Assembly: GCA_023397675.1 (NCBI GenBank)
Contig: JAEWTV010000010.1
Location: 1-64,000, forward strand
DNA: 64,000 nt
Origin: Bacillota bacterium
GTDB taxonomy: Bacteria > Bacillota > Clostridia > Acetivibrionales > JANLFN01
Direction of reading: 5' to 3'
In this document: positions 44,001-52,643 of the stretch, in pieces
Layout: each line of letters begins with the position of its first letter
Position numbering within the stretch: position 1 is the first letter of the stretch
Program-made: the position numbers and the translations under genes
The notes under the pieces: generated by a model
The model's database searches: none
Seen by the model: the letters and a program-made list of their open reading frames with translations, nothing else
Told to the model about the DNA's origin: nothing

Positions 44001-44087
44001 TTTTTAACCTCCTGAATTGTATTTGGTTTATTTTTTGTATGGCTTTAAAATATATGTATGAAGTAATTCTCTCAATTAAATTTTCCA

Positions 44088-44124
44088 TACAAAGCTGCGG
44101 GCATTTAATTCCTGCAGCTTTGTA
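44088..44124 (-). promoter_or_regulatory. Intra-operon hairpin between rpiB- and dhaK-like genes
   Basis: 11-bp stem TACAAAGCTGC / GCAGCTTTGTA with a G-rich/C-rich inner pair. No run of T follows on the minus strand, so it is more likely an mRNA processing or stability hairpin than a terminator. Confidence 0.5.
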
Positions 44125-44183
44125 CGGATTTAATAATTTATATTAAAATTAATCTTTTCATTATAAAGAAATCAGAAAGAATA

Positions 44184-44642
44184 TTATTTAAAATTAACAG
44201 TTTCGAATTCCTTGATTTTTTCTACTTTGTCGCTTGATCTCCCAGGAATAAATTCAAGATTAAGCCATGTCTTTACAAGTGATTTTGCGAGTTCCGGCCC
44301 TATAACACGGGCACCCATGGTCATTATGTTTGCATCATTACTAAGCTTTGCTCTTTCGGCAGAATATACATCATGACAAACAGCAGCGTAAATGCCCGGA
44401 AACTTATTTGCAGCTATAGCCATTCCAATGCCTGTTCCACAAAGGAGTATTCCATTCTTAACATAATTGCTTTCTATGATTTTTTCTGCTACCTTACGGG
44501 CAACGTTCGGATATAATTCGTTGTCATCACTGCTGTTAACACCAACATCTTCATATTTAATATTAAGTTCATCAAGAACTTTCTTTACTTCCTTTTTAAG
44601 CTCTACTGCTGCATTATCGCAGCCTATAACTATTTCCTTCAT
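44184..44642 (-). CDS. rpiB: RpiB/LacAB-family isomerase, D-erythrulose-4-phosphate isomerase (DerI/EryI)-like
   Basis: 152 residues. IGCDNAAVELKKEVKKVL at the start (CDHAG in usual RpiB), YPNVARKVAEKI, the anion-binding LLCGTGIGMAIAANKFPGI, and HDVYSAERAKLSNDANIMTMGARVIGPELAK. RpiB proteins isomerise ribose-5-P and ribulose-5-P; the EryI/DerI branch converts D-erythrulose-4-P to D-erythrose-4-P. The context with DhaKL and the LerI-like protein favours the tetrose reaction. A plain ribose-5-P or allose-6-P isomerase is possible. Confidence 0.85.
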   Translation of the reverse strand: MKEIVIGCDNAAVELKKEVKKVLDELNIKYEDVGVNSSDDNELYPNVARKVAEKIIESNYVKNGILLCGTGIGMAIAANKFPGIYAAVCHDVYSAERAKLSNDANIMTMGARVIGPELAKSLVKTWLNLEFIPGRSSDKVEKIKEFETVNFK

Positions 44643-44704
44643 ATTTTTGTCCCCCAGATAATATGATTAAAGTACAAAGTTTGCTGCATCTATAGCTAAA
44701 TGTA

Positions 44705-44755
44705 AATCCCTAATGTTATAGTAGGGGATTGCAGGTTTCCCCATAATCCCCTACT
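44705..44755 (-). promoter_or_regulatory. Hairpin with alternative pairing after binding-protein gene
   Basis: 11-bp stem AGTAGGGGATT / AATCCCCTACT (44720-44755). The neighbouring AATCCCTA (44705-44712) can compete for the TAGGGGATT arm, so two exclusive folds exist. It lies between the binding-protein gene and rpiB, probably lowering expression of downstream genes. Confidence 0.5.
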
Positions 44756-44807
44756 GATAATTTAATAATTGTTTACTTATCAGTTAACATTTAATAAAGT
44801 CAACTAA

Positions 44808-45833
44808 TTATTTAAGATACTTGTCAACGTTGTCCTTAGTTATGAGCACGAAGTCGATCATTGTTGATTTTTCTACCTTTTCACCCTTAAGTACTTTTAA
44901 TCCCAATTCTACACCCTTTGTAACCTGTGCAGCGCCATCCTGATAGATTGTTGCCTGTAACTCGCCATTCTTAACCATTGTAAGAGGTCCTTTATTACCA
45001 TCAACACCGATTGCAATAATATCTTTTCTGTTCTTAGCATTCATAGCAGTCTGAACAGCTGATGACATATCATCGTTATCACAGATTATAGCATTGAGTT
45101 TTGTTCCGTTCTTTGCTACCCAGTCTTCGGCGAACTTAACAGCTTTTTCTGCCTGCCATTCACCAGTCTGTTCAGCGCCAGGGAGTAATTTCCACTTAGC
45201 ATCCTTGTCAAGTATATTGTGAAGACCCTTACCACGTTCGATCTGTGCTGAGTTACCAATTATACCTTGGATGTGACCATATCCGCCGCCGTTAGGAATC
45301 TTTTCCTGGATAAATTTAGCCATCATTTCGCCAGCCTGTACGTCGTTTGATCCTATATAAGCTGCTGCGAGCTGGTCAGTGTTTTCAGTCTTTGAGTTAA
45401 CAACAATAACAGGGATATTCTTTTCTTTTGCTTTTTCAAGAACAGGTGCGCTTCCTGCTGCTTCTGCAGGTAATATTATGATTAAGTTCGCACCCCAGTT
45501 TATTGCATCGTTAGCTAAGTTAACCTGAGTAACAGGGTCAGTCTGACCATCATACATTTTCCACTCAGCTATTGACCCATCTTTTACAAGACCATCCAAA
45601 GATGTCTTTGCTGCTGCATTAATTTTTGCATGGAAGGCATCAACTGTATTCTTTGCAATAAACGCTATTTTGTAGTTACCTTTTGCATCTGCAGTGGTAC
45701 TTGCTGCACTACTTGATGCTGCTGATGAGTTGTCTGCTGTAGATGATGATGATGAACTTCCGCAACCAGCTAAAACAAACACCAAACTTGCTATTGCTAC
45801 TACTAGTGCTACGAGTTTTTTAAAATTTCTCAT
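44808..45833 (-). CDS. Sugar-binding lipoprotein of second ribose-type ABC importer
   Basis: 341 residues. Lipoprotein signal MRNFKKLVALVVAIASLVFVLAGCGSS, with lipid-modified Cys at about 24, a Ser/Ala-rich linker, then an RbsB-type fold: YKIAFIAKNTVDAFHAKINAA, NLIIILPAEAAGSAPVLEKA, AAYIGSNDVQAGEMMAKF, AIICDNDDMSSAVQTAM and IAIGVDGNKGPLTMVKNGEL. Unusually it is encoded after the permease and ATPase. Ligand unknown; the operon suggests a tetrose, tetritol or pentose. Confidence 0.92.
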   Translation of the reverse strand: MRNFKKLVALVVAIASLVFVLAGCGSSSSSSTADNSSAASSSAASTTADAKGNYKIAFIAKNTVDAFHAKINAAAKTSLDGLVKDGSIAEWKMYDGQTDPVTQVNLANDAINWGANLIIILPAEAAGSAPVLEKAKEKNIPVIVVNSKTENTDQLAAAYIGSNDVQAGEMMAKFIQEKIPNGGGYGHIQGIIGNSAQIERGKGLHNILDKDAKWKLLPGAEQTGEWQAEKAVKFAEDWVAKNGTKLNAIICDNDDMSSAVQTAMNAKNRKDIIAIGVDGNKGPLTMVKNGELQATIYQDGAAQVTKGVELGLKVLKGEKVEKSTMIDFVLITKDNVDKYLK

Positions 45834-45915
45834 TACTCTTTTCCTCCCTATAATTTTTATATCTTAATCTGTTTCCAGACTAAGTTCGTGTGGAATGTTA
45901 AAACATTTAGAACAA

Positions 45916-46902
45916 TTATTTTTTTCTTTTGTTCATTGCCATGTCAAGCGCTATTGCACCTATTATGAGCAAACCTTTGGTGATTGTCTGCCAGTAGGAA
46001 TTTATGCCTACAAGGTTCATACCGTTGTATATCAAACCGATTATTATAATGCCCATGAAAGTACCAGGTATTGTTGCAACACCACCTGCAAAGGATGTTC
46101 CACCAATAACGCAGGCTGCGATCGCATCTGTTTCATAACCTATACCTATATTAGGCTGTGCAGCACTGATACGGCTGGTCATTATAATACTTGCTATACC
46201 TGTGAACAGAGCTGAGATAATATAGGCGTTAACCCTTGTCCAGAAAATATTTACACCGGATGCTGTTGCTGCATGAATGTTACCGCCGACAGCATAAACA
46301 TAACGTCCGAATCTTGTCCAATGCATGAGTATATATGCTATAATCGTTACGACAAGCAATATTACGACCGGATAAGGTATAACACCAAACAGGTTTCCGT
46401 TACCTATCTGTTTAAAGTCTGCATTTGCAAGAGACTGGGAATATCCACCTGATATTATATATGCGACACCACGTATAACAAGCTGTGTAGCAAGTGTTAC
46501 AACGAAAGGTATCATTTCATACTTTGCTATAAGGAAACCGTTTACAAAACCAAATACTACACTGGCAGCAATTGCTGTCAAACATGCGAGTAAAATATTT
46601 CCGTTGGTGACATCCAATATTGCTCCTATAACTACACTACCCAGGGCAAGAATTGAACCGACCGAAAGGTCAATGCCTCCGGTAGTTATAGCCCATACCA
46701 TACCTAATGCAATCAAACCGTTTATAGAAACCTGCAGCAAAATACTGATAACATTTCCAGTGGTTCGGAAGGTTGGTGATACAATAGCGAGAAGTATAAT
46801 CATACCAATCATTACAAAACCAATACCATACTTCCTCATGAAAATATTAAATTCGTGCTGATTCATGCCAAGAATCTTCTTACTTTGTCTTAAGTCCTCC
46901 AT
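45916..46902 (-). CDS. Ribose-type ABC importer permease
   Basis: 328 residues, RbsC family, about 8-10 helices: ALGMVWAITTGGIDLSVGSILALGS, FLIAKYEMIPFVVTLATQLVIRGVAYI, NIHAATASGVNIFWTRV, DAIAACVIGGTSFAGGVATIPGTFMG. It ends IALDMAMNKRKK, as in RbsC. Works with the ATPase encoded upstream and the lipoprotein downstream. Confidence 0.93.
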   Translation of the reverse strand: MEDLRQSKKILGMNQHEFNIFMRKYGIGFVMIGMIILLAIVSPTFRTTGNVISILLQVSINGLIALGMVWAITTGGIDLSVGSILALGSVVIGAILDVTNGNILLACLTAIAASVVFGFVNGFLIAKYEMIPFVVTLATQLVIRGVAYIISGGYSQSLANADFKQIGNGNLFGVIPYPVVILLVVTIIAYILMHWTRFGRYVYAVGGNIHAATASGVNIFWTRVNAYIISALFTGIASIIMTSRISAAQPNIGIGYETDAIAACVIGGTSFAGGVATIPGTFMGIIIIGLIYNGMNLVGINSYWQTITKGLLIIGAIALDMAMNKRKK

Positions 46903-46917
46903 CCGGATAATCCTCCT

Positions 46918-48450
46918 TTATTTTCCGCCAAATTCTTTTTCCAGAATATATTCCTGAGTAGCTTCACCGCTTATAATAGTTTCACGGGGAATTTCTCCGT
47001 TCAATTTCCCTTCATGGAAAATAAGGAGACGATCACTCATTCCCATTGCTTCAGGTAATTCAGAAGAAATCATTATTATTGCCATACCTTTAGCAGCAAA
47101 CTGACACATCAAGGTGTGTATTTCAGATTTTGCACCTACATCAACACCTCTTGTCGGCTCATCCAAAATAAGGACTTTTGGATTTGCCATGATCCATTTT
47201 GATATAACAACCTTCTGTTGATTACCACCGCTTAATGAATATGCTTCCAGTTCAGTACTGGCAGTTTTTACAGTAAGCGTTTTTGATACATCTCTAACTT
47301 CCGCTTTTTCCCTCTTCTGATTTATAAACAAACCCTTCTGATGTGCAGGAAGATTAGGAAGCGATATGTTTTCCCTTATTGAGCGGTTCATACAAAGACC
47401 ATAGCCTTTTCTGTCTTCGTTGACCATACATATACCTTTTTTGATTGCATCCTTCGGACCTTTAATCTTTACTTCCTTGTCATCAAGATAAATTTTTCCG
47501 TTTGTAAGAGGATCAAGACCGAATATGGCTCTCATGGTTTCACTTCTTCCCGAACCAACCAAGCCGGAAAGGCCAAGGATTTCGCCCTCATGTACTTCAA
47601 AACTGATATCCTTAAAACCTTTTCCACTGAGGTTTTCAACCTTAAGAACTGTTTTGCCGATTTTACAGTCAACCTTTGGAAAAATGTTTTCAACATTTCT
47701 TCCAACCATCATTGCTATCAATTCCTGCTTTGTAACGCCTTTCATTTCTCTTGTGGAAATGTATTTTCCATCTCGAAAAACGGATACTGCATCACATATT
47801 TCAAATATTTCTTCCATACGGTGCGAAATATAAATTATTGAAACACCTTTCGCTTTTAAATCCCTTATTGTTTGAAACAAATGCTCAGTTTCGTTACTGT
47901 CAAGCGATGATGTAGGCTCGTCCATAATTATTAAGCGGGCATCTGTTGATACAGCCTTTATTATTTCTATCATCTGTACCTGTGCAAGAGTGAGCTCTTC
48001 CATCAAGGTTTTTGGACTTGCCTTAAAATTAAATTTTTCAAGTATTTCTGCCGCTCTCTGATTCGTTTTCTTCTTATCCAGTAAAGGTACTTTTTTAACA
48101 TCTTCCCTTTTTAAGAAAATACTTTCCGCAATTGAAAGATACGGTTCAGGATTGAGTTCCTGATGTATCATTGATATACCTTGTTTTATTGCATCAGCAG
48201 GCCCGGATACTACATAAGGCTTACCTTCGAACTTCATTTCTCCTTCATCCTGCTTATGAAGTCCGATTATAACCTTCATAAGAGTTGATTTACCAGCACC
48301 GTTTTCACCAAGCAGTGCATGTACCTCACCTTTCTTAATGTGCAATTGAACATCCTTCAGAGCCTGAGTTCCACCAAAAGCTTTTGATATACCACTACAC
48401 TCAAAAAGATAATCATTTACATTGCCATTAATGTTTTCCAAATAACTCAC
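46918..48450 (-). CDS. Ribose-type ABC importer ATPase, tandem domains
   Basis: 510 residues. Domain 1: LLGENGAGKSTLMKVIIG, LTLAQVQMIEIIKA, IIMDEPTSSLDSNE. Domain 2: GLVGSGRSETMRAIFG (degenerate Walker A, normal for RbsA), YSLSGGNQQKVVISKWI, LILDEPTRGVDVGAKSEI. Powers sugar uptake. Confidence 0.94.
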   Translation of the reverse strand: MSYLENINGNVNDYLFECSGISKAFGGTQALKDVQLHIKKGEVHALLGENGAGKSTLMKVIIGLHKQDEGEMKFEGKPYVVSGPADAIKQGISMIHQELNPEPYLSIAESIFLKREDVKKVPLLDKKKTNQRAAEILEKFNFKASPKTLMEELTLAQVQMIEIIKAVSTDARLIIMDEPTSSLDSNETEHLFQTIRDLKAKGVSIIYISHRMEEIFEICDAVSVFRDGKYISTREMKGVTKQELIAMMVGRNVENIFPKVDCKIGKTVLKVENLSGKGFKDISFEVHEGEILGLSGLVGSGRSETMRAIFGLDPLTNGKIYLDDKEVKIKGPKDAIKKGICMVNEDRKGYGLCMNRSIRENISLPNLPAHQKGLFINQKREKAEVRDVSKTLTVKTASTELEAYSLSGGNQQKVVISKWIMANPKVLILDEPTRGVDVGAKSEIHTLMCQFAAKGMAIIMISSELPEAMGMSDRLLIFHEGKLNGEIPRETIISGEATQEYILEKEFGGK

Positions 48451-48469
48451 CTCTGTATCTATGAAATAT

Positions 48470-49975
48470 TTAATGTCTTCTGCCTAACTTTGTAACCTTC
48501 TCCAACACATTGCTGCATGCTGTATACGTTTCCTTAAACAGCTGGTAATACTCCTCATAGACCTTATGATTTTCCAAATCAGGTATAACAACGTTATCAG
48601 CATATCTGACAACTGTTTTGCAGCCTTCTTCAATATTCTTGTAAACACCTATGCCAACACCTGCAGCTATTGCAGCTCCAAGGCCGGCCTGCTCTTCCGT
48701 GACAGCTACGCGTAGCGGAAGATTATAAATATCTGCTTGTATCTGGAGCCAGGGGGCACTTCTCGCCCCACCCCCTGAAGCCACCAGATACTTTGGAGAA
48801 AGGCCAAGATCTTTGCAGACTTCTATACATTGCATTAACGAATATGAAACACCTTCCATAATTGCACGTGTAATTTCAGGACTTCCGGTACTTATATTCA
48901 GCCCCATAAGCATTCCGCTTATATTCGGATTAACATGCGGTGTTCTTTCTCCATTTAAATAGGGAAGAAAAATCAGTCCGCCGCTTCCAGGTTTAACAAA
49001 TTTAACTTTTTCATCCATTAACGTATAATCAAAATTATCAAATAAGCTTTTATACATTCTGAGTGATAATCCCGCGCTCATTATGGCACCCATTGTAATC
49101 CATCTTCCTTTTTTATATCCACAAAATGAATTCGTGTTTAGTCTCGGATTAACAATTGGAATATCACTTTGAAAACAAACCTGTCCGCTTGTACCTATAT
49201 TGACTGTTGCAATATCCTTAGATGTTGCGCCATTGCCAATACCCTGCATAACCTGGTCACCGCCGCCGCATACCACTACTGTTCCAACTTTCAGGCCGGT
49301 TTCTTTCGCTGCACTTTCAGTGACACTTCCTACAGGAGATACGGTATCATAACACTTTGGAAATAAATTCAGTGGTAAATTTACCTTATCCAGTATCTCT
49401 TTTGACCAGCAATTGTTTTTTATATCAAAAGCCAGAGTAGCCGATGCATCCGAATAATCAGAAGCTACTTCTCCAGTGAGCCTTAGCCTCAGATAATCCT
49501 TTGGAAGACATACATAACCTGCATTTTTGTAAATATCAGGCTCATTCTCTCGTACCCATAAAAGTGAAGGTAGTAAAAATCCGGTATAAACAGGATTCAT
49601 AATCAACTTTTCCACTAACTCATGTTGAAAAATTTCATTTATTTCTGTTACCTGTTTTTCTGATCGTGAATCGCAATGCAGAATAGCAGGACGAAGTACA
49701 TTTTTATCATTATCAAGGAGCACAAGACCATGCATTTGCCCTGAAAAACTAATACCTTTAATCTCTGACGCAGACAACCCGCCTTTATAAAGTGCTTCTT
49801 TTATACTTTGGCAACATGCGTCCCACCATACGTCGGGTTTTTGCTCTGCATATCCATTGCATGGTGAATCGAAATTATAGTTTTTTGAACTAAGCGCCTT
49901 CATATTACCAGAATAATCAATAATAATGACTTTTAAGCTGGAAGTACCCAGATCAATCCCCATTAAATACGCCAT
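48470..49975 (-). CDS. xylB: FGGY-family sugar kinase, xylulokinase-like
   Basis: 501 residues. The FGGY fold starts MGIDLGTSSLKVIIID; substrate residues near SFSGQMHGLVLLD and PAILHCDSRSEKQ match xylulokinase; ATP-binding segments are GGGDQVMQGIGNG, NIGTSGQVCF, PYLNGERTPHVNP and ASGGGARSAPWLQIQADI. It phosphorylates xylulose or a similar ketose. The sugar kinase, importer and RpiR regulator are in one operon, so it may act on the imported sugar in place of or in addition to the DhaKL pair. Confidence 0.88.
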   Translation of the reverse strand: MAYLMGIDLGTSSLKVIIIDYSGNMKALSSKNYNFDSPCNGYAEQKPDVWWDACCQSIKEALYKGGLSASEIKGISFSGQMHGLVLLDNDKNVLRPAILHCDSRSEKQVTEINEIFQHELVEKLIMNPVYTGFLLPSLLWVRENEPDIYKNAGYVCLPKDYLRLRLTGEVASDYSDASATLAFDIKNNCWSKEILDKVNLPLNLFPKCYDTVSPVGSVTESAAKETGLKVGTVVVCGGGDQVMQGIGNGATSKDIATVNIGTSGQVCFQSDIPIVNPRLNTNSFCGYKKGRWITMGAIMSAGLSLRMYKSLFDNFDYTLMDEKVKFVKPGSGGLIFLPYLNGERTPHVNPNISGMLMGLNISTGSPEITRAIMEGVSYSLMQCIEVCKDLGLSPKYLVASGGGARSAPWLQIQADIYNLPLRVAVTEEQAGLGAAIAAGVGIGVYKNIEEGCKTVVRYADNVVIPDLENHKVYEEYYQLFKETYTACSNVLEKVTKLGRRH

Positions 49976-50003
49976 AGCTTTAAATCCTATCTAATATAGT
50001 TTT

Positions 50004-51323
50004 TTATCTTGTGAAACAAATCTGCATACCTGCAGTAAACGTGTCCCCCAACCCAATCGTACAATTAGGATGTTCCATGTATCGTGAGGGAACAAGGTAT
50101 GCACTCTTTTTTAAAGACATTTCATTTAATTGGTTTACAAAATCTATTCCTATCCGACTTAAATCCAGAGACAAACTTTCTATACAATCGTCATAAGAAC
50201 CATAACGTCCCGTACGTGCTCTTGTTCCGGACATGAGATTACCAAGTGTAAGCCCTTTTTCTATATCAACACCGTTAAATTTGTTACCATAATACATAGA
50301 ATAGTCCTTAGTATGCATAACAATTCCATTAAGGCAATACTTTTTAATTAACAGATCCAATCCGTTTATAACTGATGATAAGTTCTCTTTATCCGTTTCA
50401 AACCCCAATTGTCCAGTCAAATCCACCAGTTCTTCTTCATTCATCCCCAAAATATCAATATATTTGGACAATTTATCAAACACTGTAAGTTTACATTTGG
50501 TATTTATATAATGTGCGCTTTCAAGGTAAAGAACGCTGTTGGAATTTTTTGTCTTTATAACATCATAATGTCTGCTTAACATATCAAGTCTTTCAATTAA
50601 AATATCTTCATCTATAATTGCATTGAATCCTGATATATTATAGGAATATATTTTCCCGGAATTATTTTCACAATAATCAAGAAAATATTTCTCAATTGGA
50701 ACATATTTGTGTATTGTGTCATAATCAATAATTATTCTATTAGATTCAGGAACAATATACTCTTTTCCGTTTGCGACAATTCTGTCACCCTTGGAGTACT
50801 GCAGTATCATATGTCTGACAGGAACATCGCTAGAATTTAGCTTATTTATAGCTTTGAGGCCATTTTCATCGACAATGTAAAAATTAGAATTGTTTATTAA
50901 ATCGCATACTTCCTTGCTTTTATCTGTAATATGCGCTATAACCGGAAAACCAATAGCATTTAAAGCAGCTGCCCCCTGAGCACAGGTTCCGCCAAGCGCA
51001 AAAGTAGTTTTAAAGTTTTTTTCAAGGAATTCACATACTTCAAGACTTGATACATCTATCTCGCCGCCTATGCCTTTAATTGCATAATAGCTTGCAATAC
51101 GGGCGAAGTCTTCCATAGAGTCTATTTTTTCACCTTCTTTTGTAGAAGGTTCTTCTTTCAGATATTTATCCAATATGCTGTTAAAGGTTTCTGTTTCCCA
51201 GTTTATTATGACATCCAAATCGCTTGTATAGCCAAATACATGTCTGTTGCCTGACTTAATGCAGGTTTCTATATCCAAAGGTATCTGCTCAGCGTAAGTC
51301 CTATACATATCCTTGTATGACAT
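50004..51323 (-). CDS. ADP-dependent phosphofructokinase/glucokinase-family sugar kinase
   Basis: 439 residues. GGTCAQGAAALNAIGFPV and the C-terminal GLGDTFTAGMQ (catalytic Asp of the ribokinase-like core) fit the ADP-dependent glucokinase/phosphofructokinase family. These use ADP as phosphate donor and are best known from archaea, with clostridial members of unknown substrate. It sits between RpiR and xylB homologues, so the substrate should be the same or a linked sugar. ADP use is inferred from family and not from a decisive motif. Confidence 0.72.
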   Translation of the reverse strand: MSYKDMYRTYAEQIPLDIETCIKSGNRHVFGYTSDLDVIINWETETFNSILDKYLKEEPSTKEGEKIDSMEDFARIASYYAIKGIGGEIDVSSLEVCEFLEKNFKTTFALGGTCAQGAAALNAIGFPVIAHITDKSKEVCDLINNSNFYIVDENGLKAINKLNSSDVPVRHMILQYSKGDRIVANGKEYIVPESNRIIIDYDTIHKYVPIEKYFLDYCENNSGKIYSYNISGFNAIIDEDILIERLDMLSRHYDVIKTKNSNSVLYLESAHYINTKCKLTVFDKLSKYIDILGMNEEELVDLTGQLGFETDKENLSSVINGLDLLIKKYCLNGIVMHTKDYSMYYGNKFNGVDIEKGLTLGNLMSGTRARTGRYGSYDDCIESLSLDLSRIGIDFVNQLNEMSLKKSAYLVPSRYMEHPNCTIGLGDTFTAGMQICFTR

Positions 51324-51402
51324 ATATTCCTCCGTCTAATTCCATAAATCCTTCTACATCATGTTCTGCGTCTTTTATTAATAATTTTGTTTTATTGTTT
51401 TA

Positions 51403-52257
51403 TCAGAGCTTATATTCAGATAATAGTAATTCAACTTTATCCAGATTTTTTTGCTGTACTTCTTTATTCGCTATGAAATATAAAATTATATCTATAATTG
51501 CCATCTCATAAATATGAGAAGTTAAACCATAATCATATTCATCAAAAATTGGATTTTTAACGGATGAAGATATTAAACAATCAACAACCTTTCCAACTGG
51601 TGATTTCTCAGAAGCAGTTATTGCCATAGTTTTTATTCCACGGTCCTTTGCAAATTCAAGAGCCTGTATTACATGTCTTGAAGCACCCGAGTGTGTTATC
51701 CCAATTACCAAATCATCATCAGATGCAAGACTTATATTATTTAAAAAGTATTCTGCTATCACAGAACTCATTGCCTTTATTCCAAGCTTGCCCAGCCTGA
51801 ATGTCATGTCCATGGCTATCGGAATTGTATTCCCAGTAGCAATGACGTGAATAATTTTACTTTTCTTAATTAAGTCCACACAATTCAAAATCAACTGTAT
51901 GTCCAAGTGTTCTGCCAAACTAAGCATATTTGATGCTGTTACTTGAAATATATCATTAATGTTTTCGGGCCGTTGTATACCATTTTGTAATTGAACTACC
52001 CTATCCTTACCCAGATCATGCGAAAGCTTTATTTTCATCTGGTAATAACCTTCATAACCGATGCGCTTACACATACGTATTACTGTTGCATCGCTTGCTC
52101 CACTCAATTCCGCCAATTCAGAGACATTTGTTACTACTGCACGTTCCGGATTATTTAAAATAAAATCAGCAACTTTTTTTTCTGCTGCAAACATGAATTC
52201 ATAACTTTCTTTTATATTTTCAAGCACTGATTTATTGTCTATCACAATTGCCTCCAA
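51403..52257 (-). CDS. RpiR-family regulator (HTH + SIS)
   Basis: 284 residues. N-terminal HTH (about 1-85: MFAAEKKVADFILNNPERAVVTNVSELAELSGASDATVIRMCKR) and C-terminal SIS sugar-phosphate domain (about 120-260: VIHVIATGNTIPIAMDM, VIGITHSGASRHVIQALEFAKDRG, TASEKSPVG). First gene of the sugar operon, so it is likely autoregulated and responsive to a sugar phosphate from the pathway. Confidence 0.92.
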   Translation of the reverse strand: MEAIVIDNKSVLENIKESYEFMFAAEKKVADFILNNPERAVVTNVSELAELSGASDATVIRMCKRIGYEGYYQMKIKLSHDLGKDRVVQLQNGIQRPENINDIFQVTASNMLSLAEHLDIQLILNCVDLIKKSKIIHVIATGNTIPIAMDMTFRLGKLGIKAMSSVIAEYFLNNISLASDDDLVIGITHSGASRHVIQALEFAKDRGIKTMAITASEKSPVGKVVDCLISSSVKNPIFDEYDYGLTSHIYEMAIIDIILYFIANKEVQQKNLDKVELLLSEYKL

Positions 52258-52643
52258 AAAAATTGTTCATTTTTTATTTATTGTTTATGTAATTATTTTA
52301 ATTCAAATCCATATAATTTGTCAATGATAATATAAAATTTTATTTCATGAAACTACAATGACATTAATTAAATTTTATAAAATTTATGGTATATAGAGCA
52401 TTATTTGCCTCATTGTAAAAAAATATTTCGCACAAGTTAACACTTAATAATTTTTAATGGATTTATATTACAATTAACAATCCGTAAAAATGTAGCTTGA
52501 TTCTTTTTTTATTAGAGAATATGTAAACATTGTTTATGCCAGTATCGAAAATATATTATTTGTTAAATATTTATAAAAAAATATTTCACATCAGGCTTCC
52601 ACTGTTTTATGCAGAAGCCTGACTTTTTAGTAACAAAAATAAA
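52258..52643 (-). promoter_or_regulatory. AT-rich intergenic region upstream of rpiR operon
   Basis: 386 bases of very AT-rich sequence. It must hold the minus-strand promoter of the rpiR operon but no convincing box was singled out. Its right end carries the terminator of the cupin gene (52591-52622). Confidence 0.4.
52591..52622 (-). terminator. Terminator of the cupin gene
   Basis: 9-bp stem TCAGGCTTC / GAAGCCTGA with T runs on both strands, 22 bases after the cupin stop codon. Confidence 0.7.

Noticed and set aside
52440..52600. Possible mobile-element remnant in AT-rich gap
   Set aside because: No inverted ends, target duplication or transposase trace could be found.
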